NCBI GenBank assembly: GCA_963971285.1
Contig: OZ020252.1
Span: forward strand, 18,079,662-18,143,661
DNA length: 64,000 bases
Reading direction: 5' to 3'
Origin: Astropecten irregularis
Lineage: Eukaryota; Echinodermata; Asteroidea; Paxillosida; Astropectinidae
Both the position numbers and the translations under genes were made by a program. The notes below the pieces were generated by a model. It was given only the letters and a program-made list of their open reading frames with translations, was not told where the DNA came from and searched no databases. Below are positions 55,529 through 64,000 of the stretch, in pieces (positions within the stretch are counted from its first letter, which is position 1; every line of letters begins with the position of its first letter).

Positions 55529-57129
55529 GTAAGTGAATTGTAGCTTCACTGCTTCTCAAATTGAGACATACTGCATATCAGAAACTTTCAACCATTTGGA
55601 AAGAAAAACTCATTGAACCCTAGTGTTTACCTTATTTCTGTGGGGGGAGGGGGAGCAAGGGTCATATTCTGGTGAAAATATAACATTAACACACAAACAA
55701 ATCATAGCAACAGAAACAAATATAAAAGCAGTTCTTGTGCTTTTTTATTATTACTCTATAGGAATATCATTTTTATTTTTTTATCACTACAGACCTACAA
55801 GTTCCTCGGGTTAAACCCTGTCGCCAAGAACCTATTTCGGTATTTGATGTCTGCCAAGGTAAGGAGATTCTTCTATTAATAGAAAGATGACCACACAGGG
55901 TACCAGTCATCCACCAATATGAATCAAGTCAAATTTTAACCGGTAACAAAATCCATGTTTTATGAAAATCATACAATGGTATTTCTGTTTGCAAAGATTT
56001 GGCACTCAAATTAACTAAAGAAAATTCATGTTATTTGAAAATCTTTTTTGTAATCAGTGTGGAGAATACCCAAAGAAATGTACGAATTTTAAACGCGAGT
56101 GTTCATAGGAATCAGATATGATATTTTAAAGAGTTTGAAAATTGAATGACCATGAAGTTGATAAATGTTGTCCACCACCAGCAAATCTAACACACTTTCT
56201 GATTTTGTAGAAATATAGCAATTCTACACATGATCTTTTCTCCTTTTTTTATCACAAATACACATCAAATTAAGTTTTTGTTTTTAATACACGCAGTTGA
56301 AGCTTCAAGAATTGGCACAAGGAAAATTCAGAACGATGATTTCAAACTGTACAGAAAAAAAGACCCCAACCCAAAACAAAACAATTTCCAAAATATTTAA
56401 AAAAGCAAGCTTAAGCCTAAGGTTATCGAAAAATGCACAGAATTTAGTGCTGCATTGCCTGGAGTGTTGTGTCTATCAAAATGCCAAAAGTTTCCTAAGG
56501 AAGAAGGTTCAGAAAAGCTAGAAGTGAAACGCATTCGATCTATTATAATGATAAGCTAGGAGACATTCATGTCTTCACAATGTTGTGTTCTTTAAGCGAC
56601 ATCAATGGAGACGTCTATTTGTTTGTGTGAGAGGGGCTGTGATTGTCTGCTCTAAGCAATGCTTGGCCCACAGCCATCTTAAAACCATCAGACAAATTTT
56701 GGTCCAAAAGCATTCACAAAACATAAAATCCAAAAAAGACACATGATGACAATTTCTTAGGTTATTACAAGTCGCCCAGTGTCTTTCTGTTTTCCTTTGA
56801 CCAACTTGTCTCAGGTCCAACGACTCCAAAAAGAGCGCAAAACTTCTCTATATTTTGGAAACGGACTGACATTGCCTTATTGTAATAGACAATCATTTGT
56901 TACCATTGACCCAAACTTACACATTTTCTTACATTATATGGATGTTGAAAATAATACTGAATATGTAATAAAATTCAAAACTTTTCAATGATAGCCAATA
57001 AAATATCATTTTCACATTATATGCTGTAATTTATTTATTTTTCCCCAGACAAAGGAAAATGACATCTTCAAAAGGAACTTGATGCTTGGCCTGCAGTTAC
57101 ATTCTTGTCGAGCCAAGAAGGAATTCTAA
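55462..57129 (+). CDS. Unassigned 3'-terminal exons (about 70-aa C-terminus)
   Basis: Three exons with matching phases: 55462-55528 (acceptor GACCCAG, donor TTG|GTAAGT, starts by completing a split codon), 55793-55858 (acceptor TCACTACAG, donor AAG|GTAAGG) and 57049-57129 (acceptor TTCCCCAG, stop TAA 57127-57129). The peptide starts KVYIYIKIKSDNFFLWKQQ, continues TYKFLGLNPVAKNLFRYLM and ends HSCRAKKEF. I do not recognise the family. The strand-strand-helix pattern could be the tail of a PH/PTB or FERM-F3-like lobe, but this is a guess. No upstream exon ending in the required phase was found between 53144 and 55461. Sarcoglycan exons 7, 8, 9 and 10 all end in that phase, so these could be alternative sarcoglycan terminal exons. 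An ATTAAA at about 57186 could serve as poly(A) signal. Confidence 0.45.
55793..55858 (+). CDS. Unassigned gene, exon b
   Basis: 66 nt, strong acceptor and donor. The GC content of GGTTAAACCCTGTCGCCAAG contrasts with AT-rich flanks. Encodes TYKFLGLNPVAKNLFRYLM. Confidence 0.5.
57049..57129 (+). CDS. Unassigned gene, terminal exon c
   Basis: 81 nt including the stop. Encodes TKENDIFKRNLMLGLQLHS and a basic end (CRAKKEF). Only this frame avoids an early stop when joined to exon b. Confidence 0.48.
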   Translation, partial: TKENDIFKRNLMLGLQLHSCRAKKEF

Positions 57130-58421
57130 CTAAAGGATGTAAAGACAAAGACAAGGAATTCTGCTAAGCAAGGAATCTCACGTTATTAAACCAGCCAGCA
57201 TTCTGTCTCTTCCAGCACTTGTAAAGAAACTCTCTCAAAAACTAAGCAACTTGCTATGCGGTAAGCAGAACAAACAATTTTGACTTGTACCAATAACACA
57301 CCATGGCTTCTATGAAGCTACCAGCCCTACCACATAATGTATAGTGGACATTGTTGTTTTTAAGTTTCCAGGCTTGTATTTTGGTACTATGAGAAATGAA
57401 CATGAACAATACAGTTTCTCTAATCATACATTTGAAGCACTGTCTAGCTTAACCATAATTATTTCAAAACAGCCACAGAAACGACGCAAACAACATTTTC
57501 CCGCCATTTTGCCAACAAGTGCATCGCAAACATAACCCACAATGCCACAAACATGCAACATGATGTGTTTCTTTTTTTTTCATATCAAAAGCCCAAGCAA
57601 CACAAAATGACCACAGAGCAAATTTTGTATCATCAAATCAAAATTATACAAAGGAAGCTGCATAACCCATGTTCAATGCACCATCAGAAATCGCTTCTTT
57701 TTTTTAAAACTCACTTTACTGCTTGCAAACTTATTTTTGTTCAAAATTTGCGCGACCCTCCATTATCAAATGTTCCAAATCATCTCAACTTTTTCAGTTT
57801 CGTTTTCCACCAATCCAAAAAAACTTTAAATGAAGTAATTCAGTGATTTTTTTTTTTGAAGACACAAAAAATTGAAAAAAAAAAAAAAAAAAAAAAATTG
57901 TGAATATTGGTATATCTTTATCAATTCAGTTATTTTGTAATTACTTCATGCAACTGCAAGAGAATATGTTGCAAGTCAGTAATCATTTTAAAGTACGCAA
58001 GTTTTTGGCGTGCCAATTTTGTAGTTGAGTTTTTGTAGTTGTATCTTCACAAAAAAAACAAAATTTGGTAGGTCAAATCGTATAAAAATTTACTATCACC
58101 TTGTGGAATCTCATTGAGAACCAGTCCCTACAGTTCGGACAATAATGAAAAGCAGGGAAATCCGTTGCACAAAATCAGGAAGTCACTCCGTAATTTGCAG
58201 AATCCTTTCATTTTTTTTATTCATTTTTTTTCAAAGTGTATCTTTTCTCTCCCTTACAAAAAAACTGGCCCTTGTATAGAAAACCCCTCCCTCAGACAGA
58301 CCTCTCAGGCCAACAAGATTTGATTCCCTCTTGGTAACCACTGTTCTCCTTTGTACATCTGATGACAAGGTCACGAGGTGGTTCACGAAGGGGAGAGAGA
58401 GATGGGAGGGCAAATGCCTTC
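57130..58421. other. Convergent 3' ends (unassigned gene and PA2G4)
   Basis: AT-rich DNA between two stop codons on opposite strands. It has a long poly-A run near 57877-57897 and the PA2G4 poly(A) signal. I see no other gene. Confidence 0.65.
58216..58221 (-). terminator. Candidate PA2G4 poly(A) signal
   Basis: TTTATT on the plus strand is AATAAA on the minus strand, about 200 bp downstream of the PA2G4 stop codon. Confidence 0.6.
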
Positions 58422-58499
58422 TCACTTGCCCTGCTCGACGAGTTCGGGAGCTTCCGCATCCTCCATCGCCTCGGCGGCATCGGCCGCTTTGCTGGCCGC
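58422..58499 (-). CDS. PA2G4: PA2G4 exon 9 (C-terminus)
   Basis: 78 nt including TGA (58424-58422). Encodes [20 protein letters not shown] then VEQGK, an acidic tail comparable in length to the human one but diverged. Confidence 0.92.
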   Translation of the reverse strand, partial: AASKAADAAEAMEDAEAPELVEQGK

Positions 58500-61400
58500 C
58501 TGAGACAGGGAGAAAGGACAGGAAAGGTAATCACTCGGAATGATGTAAGCACGTCCTGAATTGTCCATTTTTATCGAGCCGCATCATCAAAGGTGACAAT
58601 TTACCAACAATATCAGGCTTTGTGGTCGGATCCTAGAATCCCCTGCACACACAAACACAAGGGTACGGGTTCATATCCCATCCACTTAATAACCAGACAC
58701 TTGGGAATCTTTTCACACCATCAGTATTGCTGAAATACCACAGTTGATGTGAAAGCTTGACGAGTTGGATCATTACCAAGTAGATAATGGTGATTTCATA
58801 TTTTATTTCACATTCTTCTGACATGTTTAAGTGGCACACTTCTCCCCACTCGACTCGCATTGGTCAATCACAGTGCACAGAATTGGTCAACCCTTTCCAG
58901 ATACGCATTGGGTCGACAAATTCTGTGCGTTTCGATTGGCCAACACATTGCAGACTCTTGGAGGCGCACTATTGTCAATCGCCCATATTAGTCTACATTG
59001 TATTTTGAGGAATCTGGGGCATTTTTCCAGAATATTTTTGTTGAAATTTAGAGGGTATATCATATCTGTAGATTTCATTATTTTTGTTATAAAAATATTC
59101 AATGATTGAATGAGTAACATACCTTCTTACGCTTCTTCTTGGCTGCCTTGCGGTTAGCCGACAGCTGAAGTAGAGCCTGTGAATTGGCACAAGAAAGCAA
59201 ACGTAAATAAACAAGACTCTTCCATTCATTCTGTTCACAGCTCAGTGTGGGGAGGCATTGGAGAGTGAGCCCTCGCTTGGTAGCAAGTCGTAACCTTGGA
59301 TATTGCCACACGGCCATGTGACCTCAAAGTGACATTCTGTTCGGCCTTGGTGTTCTTAAAGGTAGGTAGGTTGCTCAGGGTGACGTAATAACCTGAGATT
59401 TGTTTTAAGATGTTGCATCAACAACTGATGCTGTTCATCTGCTGAATCAAGGAGACTGCAGCTTATTCTTTGTTGCAGAATCAAAATGATTCTGTGATAT
59501 AACTGAACAGACTCAAAGAAATGCTCCGTTCTGATCCAAGTGAGTGAAGGCAGAGAGGAAAGAGACAGCCTTAAGAGGAATGGATGATGAATTGTGTAAG
59601 ATTGCAGAATATCAAAATTCAGAGTTCAAGAGTTTAAAATTGAAGGGGAAAACTCAACTTTGTCTAACAGACAAATGCAACATTCTCTTGGAGATGACTA
59701 AGAGCCTTTTAGTTGGATAAACAAGTTCCTTGTGATCCATCTCTTTGCCTCCAAGAGAGTCCTTTCCAACGCACAACAAACCACACTACATCATTTTTGT
59801 TTGATACTTCTTTTTTTGGTTCTTTCTAAAGACCTACCTTAACTTCTGGATCTTTGACCGTGTGGCTGGACTTGTAGAATTCTGGGTGGTGTACACCTTG
59901 CGTAATCCTGAGCGGGCCGTTGGGACCGACAATCACGGTGAACTTGAACTGCGCCACACACTCGCCGTCTTTCTCAAACAGGACCGGGTAAGGCTCCAGC
60001 ACCTTGTGGCTCAGGCACTCCTTGATGCCCATGCGGGCCTTGCCCTCCTCCTTAAAGGCCCTTTGGAGAGAGAGAAGGATAAGGAGGGAGGTCTGGGATT
60101 ATTGTAGGAAGCATAAAACTGACATGGAAGATCAAGATGAAGTTGAATAGCACTCGAGCCTCGGAATAAGAGGAAGGTGGAGAGACAAGATGAGAGAGTA
60201 AGGTAGGATAGAAAACAGTTGAAGAAGCTTTCCATCAGCAGAGGGGCTTAACGAGGCTCCAACAAGACCTGGACTTCAGCTGATTGAAAGAGTCTCCTAG
60301 CCAAAATGTCCAACATCGGAAACTTTTAGGGGGTATCATTACCTGAGAGTGAAAGGCATGACCGAAAACCGGCTCTCCATCTGGCTGTACAGCGCCCTGG
60401 CAGACTTGATCTTCAGGGAGTAGACCACGTCCGTCTTCTTGAATACGGTGGTGCGGGTGTCCCGCTCCTTGACTTTGCCTTCCCCGGTAGACACCAAGAC
60501 ATCGATGGCGTAGACCTCATGATCCTCGACTTCACAAGCTTTGTGGTCTTTCCTTGATGACGTAAATAAAAAAAAAAGAATCAATAACTATACTAATTCC
60601 TGTTTGCGTCAAAATGACCAATATTCCTGACCAAAATCATCCGAGGAAGAAAAGAACATCTCGTAAGTCTTCGGCCTACCTTTGCTCGTCTGTAGGATTC
60701 TGGATGATGGATTTCTCTCCATCAATGACGTTTTGCTTGAGCTGATGCGAGAGCATCCCTTGAACGGGCTTACACTCAAACGTCTCCGAGATTGTCTGGA
60801 ACAGTTTTGTGATGTCGTAATTCTGCAAACAAAATGAATAGAAAACCTTCCTTATTAACTCCAGAAGAGCAGGTGCGGGACAAAAAAGGTGACCTTCGAA
60901 TCAAATTATACCATCAATTCTCCTCGCCACAAGCTGGCTGGCAATGGTTCCCCATTACCTTGCTGTAATGGATGCTGAAAATTTGACTTCAAACATAAGA
61001 ACAGGGAAAGAAATGTCCTTTATATGAACAGCAGCTTCCCGCAAGACCTTCTTTATACAAGGCCTGTGTTAACTATTTCCCAAGACTAGTCTACCAGGCT
61101 TACCTGGCTGTATCAATGATTCTTCAAGGTAGCTCTCCTCAATTTCTACTTGCCCAGTCTTTCAAGCAACTTGGAAAATCACATGTTAGGTATGGTAAGT
61201 TGCTTCTTTTGACAAAACCAGCGAGAGTTTCAAGATGCAAGTCTGACTAGCCAGCCCACAGTGCTCTAGGACGACATCTGCATGCAGGAATTGTGTCTAG
61301 TAAATCAAACCATTTGGCCCAAGGTCTAGTACCTGTACTCCCGGCATGATCTTTCTGAGAGCTGCTTCTGCGCAGGTGTACGCCGCCTGAATGACGTCAG

Positions 61401-64000
61401 CTTTCCTGCCGGTCACCTTCTTGTCGGCTGAGGCACCAATGACAAACGTCTGAGCGACAACAGCGATGAAGCCGTCGATGTGACCACCCATATCACTGCA
61501 AAAAAAAACCCAGAGAAATCACATTTTAATATAAAGGAAAAGCTGAGAGAGAAAGGTAGTTACAAATCTGCTTTATCAATTTTAGACAATTGACTATTAG
61601 GGACATACAGTCTGGATAGCTCAGTTCATAAGAACGACGGTACTGTATTCCGATGGTCACAGGTTCGAATTCCGCGCCAGTCAATTTTTCTTTGTCCACT
61701 TTTCAATGACTTAAAATCAATCCAGTCAGTTTCCCTTGTGGTTATTTGATGATTAACTTACATTTTGACGACATCCCCGTCCTTCAAGGTGAGCTCCGGG
61801 TCGCTCCTGAGCGGTGAGAAATGGCAGACACACTCGTTGATGGACACACAGGTGGGGAATGCAATACCTGCCATCCATAAAGACAAGGAAAAGACCAGGT
61901 TATCATTACTGTGCATACAGGGGTTGATTTCACCATTTCACCCAACTCATCATAACTTACTATCAATCGTAGGACTTATGATGCATTGCATGCCCCATGT
62001 AGAAGGATATGATGGGTTATCCTTCGTATCTAGAGTTGCGATCGATTGTAGGGCTTTGTGAAATCGATCCCAGAACCCACAGAGGGCTCCCATCCTCTTT
62101 GCACAAAAACCGTCTAACATGCTGAAATTGAAAGACAAAGTCTAGATTTTGAAGGACACATGTCTTCTAAAGACCTAGGCATTTGCTCTCTGGGACTGAG
62201 TGGAAATGTGATACTTATGCTGCATAACGTTGGACGTAAGTGGATTGAGCAACGTTCCCGGCCAGAAATCATGTACCTAGGTGATGGTTAATGGGATAAC
62301 AATTAACATGAACTAAGATATTTAGCTTAACAAATTCCCATCTTGTCTGCAAATTTCTCCATTTCTTTTTTTTTTTTCATATTACAGAACTTGATTCAAA
62401 TGTTAACCTCTGACCTTTCTTCATTTCTTTGTTCTTTTTGAAGATCTTGCTAGTCTCCTCCTCGATGAAGCTGTCTCCTAGATCACATAGTGATAGCACC
62501 GTCTCCCCGGCAACCGCCTTGGCAACAACTGTCTTAAGAGCATCTAAAAACAGATACATAAATGAATACATTTACAGTAACGTAAAAAATAAAATCAGAA
62601 ATTTGATAAGGTCTTTTCTTTTACATTTTGAGTAAACACAAAAGTTATGAAATTAGATGGTGTTCTTTCATTCTTTGTTTTAAAGAGAATGTTTATCTCA
62701 TTCAATACTTATTAGCGTGCTACTCGAGGCAAGTCCGTTCATAAGCGACTCCTAATATTCTCTAACTTGGTTGCGCCAGCATTCTCGATCATCAATTTTT
62801 TTTTTCCGGGCCCACAACCATTTTCGATGTGGAACAAAATGGCAATATCGATGAATATCGTTATGTTGAACAAGCACAGACAGATTCCCATTGTGGTCAT
62901 GTCAATACCCTCTGTCAGTGTCAATACCACGCTTTTATTCAGGCCCTATTCTTTGACACTGAGCACGCACGATTGTGCTAGCGCTGTCATATAATGAAGG
63001 TCATTTACATCAGTTAAATGTTTACCCAATTTTTTTTTTCAATTGGAAATTGGATATGAGATTACCCGTTTTTGCCCAGCACCAACTATAACTAGCAATT
63101 TCGTCTATGAAATGTTGAATCTTCATTCCCGTTTAATCCCATAATAGAGTCCCTCAATAATAAAAGCCCTGCTCTCTTTCCACAAATTTAACCTTGCTAA
63201 TTAGTAATATTAATATTCAAGAGGACATTACCACCAACATATTTACCCGAGTTACTTTACGTTACAACAAGTGTTTTTATTTCCTTGAATATTGTGAGGT
63301 AGGGCCTAATAAAGTTCAATAGGCCTAGGAGTATTAAATAAATTATTTTTTAAACTGTCCAGGAAACCAGCTGGTTTGTGTATTGTGGTCCCCCATTTTG
63401 TCTTTTTCGTCAAAAATAAAACCAAGTAGGCCTAGGCCTAGGGCATAAGGTTAGGCAAAACAAAACAAGACACAAAATTAGGCCTATGCCCTAACTAATA
63501 TTAATATTTTTCATGGTTTACAAACAAAAATACAAGTTCAACAATGTAATTTCACAATCACAATAGTGAAAATGAAATCATTTCAACAACACGCATGGCA
63601 TGCAGGATCCAGGAGAGCCTAAGTAAAAACAGAAATGGAAATCTATTGCAACATCAGTTGCAAGAACACCGCACATGTTGCCCCCAATGCATGAGTCTGA
63701 TGCCCGTGCATGTACGTCACATTTGTACGCAATATTGAATAGGCCCTACACGAAGTGCAGTAAATTGAGGATAAAAAATGGCATGCTTTATTGTTCGTAG
63801 GCTAGAGAGATTTAAATCCAGCTGTCATGCATTTCAAGTACTTTCCCGCCAAATGACACCTAGGAATTTCCCCGAGACCGAAGCCCACTGCTGACCGGGA
63901 CTCCTTCGAGTCCGATTCTACTCACTGTTGACAATTTCGCCGATGGTTTTGTACTTGGTGACCACATTATCTTGAGCCGCAGTTTGCTCATCTTCTGAAC
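58422..64000 (-). CDS. PA2G4: PA2G4 / EBP1 (ErbB3-binding protein), nine exons, 5' end clipped
   Basis: PA2G4 is a catalytically dead methionine-aminopeptidase-fold protein that binds RNA, ribosomes and ErbB3 and controls growth. Exons (minus): 63926-64000, 62415-62543, 61762-61867, 61333-61495, 60680-60822, 60343-60552, 59838-60060, 59123-59176, 58422-58499. All introns are GT-AG with phases consistent; 392 complete residues plus stop (human 394), so only about two codons, including the ATG, lie beyond the window. Seen in order: SEDEQ near the N-terminus (human SGEDEQ), [104 protein letters not shown], and a basic [11 protein letters not shown] tail used for nucleolar/RNA contact. One metal-ligand Asp of true aminopeptidases is Val here (Asn in human), and a Glu is Asp in AID, as expected for the non-enzymatic branch. 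Confidence 0.97.
58500..59122. other. PA2G4 intron 8
   Basis: AT-rich, nothing recognisable beyond splice sites. Confidence 0.7.
59123..59176 (-). CDS. PA2G4: PA2G4 exon 8 (basic tail)
   Basis: 54 nt encoding [18 protein letters not shown], which matches human ALLQSSASRKTQKKKKKK. Confidence 0.95.
59177..59837. other. PA2G4 intron 7
   Basis: Nothing recognisable beyond splice sites. Confidence 0.7.
59838..60060 (-). CDS. PA2G4: PA2G4 exon 7
   Basis: 223 nt. Encodes [40 protein letters not shown] and GPLRIT. Confidence 0.97.
60343..60552 (-). CDS. PA2G4: PA2G4 exon 6
   Basis: 210 nt. Encodes [43 protein letters not shown] and MPFTLR. Confidence 0.97.
60680..60822 (-). CDS. PA2G4: PA2G4 exon 5
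   Basis: 143 nt. Encodes [20 protein letters not shown] and [12 protein letters not shown], very close to the human segment. Confidence 0.97.
60823..61332. other. PA2G4 intron 4
   Basis: 510 bp, nothing recognisable. Confidence 0.7.
61333..61495 (-). CDS. PA2G4: PA2G4 exon 4
   Basis: 163 nt. Encodes [33 protein letters not shown] and [14 protein letters not shown]. Confidence 0.97.
61590..61756 (+). mobile_element. tRNA-derived SINE family 1, antisense in PA2G4 intron 3
   Basis: GACAATTGACTATTAGGGAC leader, GGATAGCTCAG A-box, CACAGGTTCGAATTCC B-box, then the tail CACTTTTCAATGACTTAAAA and GTGGTTATTTGATGATTA. It ends about 5 bp from the PA2G4 exon 3 donor. Confidence 0.9.
61762..61867 (-). 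CDS. PA2G4: PA2G4 exon 3
   Basis: 106 nt, donor AAAAT|GTAAGT. Encodes [20 protein letters not shown] and KDGDVVKI. A family-1 SINE lies within a few bases of its donor. Confidence 0.96.
61868..62414. other. PA2G4 intron 2
   Basis: 547 bp containing a family-C MITE; otherwise nothing recognisable. Confidence 0.7.
61918..62075. mobile_element. MITE family C
   Basis: Ends GGGTTGATTTCACC and GTGAAATCGATCCC are inverted. Interior CATCATAACTTACTATCAAT and GGGTTATCCTTCGTAT is shared with 21668-21812 and 26005-26142. Confidence 0.82.
62415..62543 (-). CDS. PA2G4: PA2G4 exon 2
   Basis: 129 nt, acceptor TTTTTAG, donor AAAG|GTCAGA. Encodes [20 protein letters not shown] then KKNKEMKK. Confidence 0.96.
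62544..63925. other. PA2G4 intron 1
   Basis: 1.4 kb, AT-rich, with several GGCCTA-type short motifs. No exon or known repeat recognised. Confidence 0.65.
63926..64000 (-). CDS. PA2G4: PA2G4 exon 1 (partial)
   Basis: Encodes [17 protein letters not shown] and the start of the pita-bread fold. Donor AACA|GTGAGT. The start codon is just past 64000. Confidence 0.93.

Noticed and set aside
58422-64000. Active methionine aminopeptidase
   Set aside because: Length, basic tail and missing metal ligands place it with PA2G4, not METAP1/2.
1-64000. CRISPR array, operon or prokaryotic defence system
   Set aside because: Spliced animal genes, SINEs and MITEs throughout; the tandem repeats have no unique spacers of regular size.

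Overview
This window is nuclear DNA of an animal. Its genes are intron-rich with GT-AG splice sites. Introns and intergenic DNA are AT-rich and packed with tRNA-derived SINEs, MITEs with terminal inverted repeats, a non-autonomous hAT element and foldback elements. The proteins are clearly metazoan. The octamer TACATGTA is very frequent, and the gene content suggests an invertebrate deuterostome, perhaps an echinoderm. That placement is an inference from style, not from a diagnostic marker.

Layout. (1) 2570-4421, minus strand: one large exon with the N-terminal 609 residues of a neurabin/spinophilin-like (PPP1R9) scaffold. Its remaining exons lie beyond the left edge, and its 5' UTR exon(s) lie somewhere to the right, up to about 12.7 kb. 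(2) 13556-53144, plus strand: a complete alpha/epsilon-sarcoglycan gene of 12 coding exons and 450 aa, with a 24-nt microexon and introns of 141 bp to 8.5 kb. I assembled it exon by exon and every junction is phase-consistent. (3) 55462-57129, plus strand: three phase-compatible terminal exons that end in a stop (about 70 aa). I cannot name this protein. It may be the end of a separate gene or an alternative sarcoglycan C-terminus. (4) 58422-64000, minus strand: the PA2G4/EBP1 gene, nine exons, complete except for roughly the first two codons, which fall just past the right edge.

How they fit together. Neurabin and sarcoglycan lie head to head. As I recall, this matches both human paralogous pairs (SGCE-PPP1R9A and SGCA-PPP1R9B), so the window seems to hold the unduplicated ancestral arrangement, without the PEG10 gene that sits between them in mammals. 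Sarcoglycan (dystrophin-glycoprotein complex at the plasma membrane) and neurabin (actin and protein phosphatase 1 scaffold) both act at the membrane-cytoskeleton interface. PA2G4 is an unrelated growth and ribosome-associated factor in convergent orientation.

The noncoding DNA is mostly a mosaic of short interspersed elements. The most notable are a 1637-bp hAT-type element with a perfect 8-bp target duplication, inserted 14 bp after a sarcoglycan 5' splice site; a foldback family whose RNA can be drawn as a hammerhead-like three-way junction; an inverted tandem array of a 16-17 bp unit; and G-rich TTGGG/TTGGC tracts in intron 9. I found no CRISPR array, rRNA, functional tRNA or complete autonomous transposon, and no clearly new gene system beyond the unassigned terminal exons.
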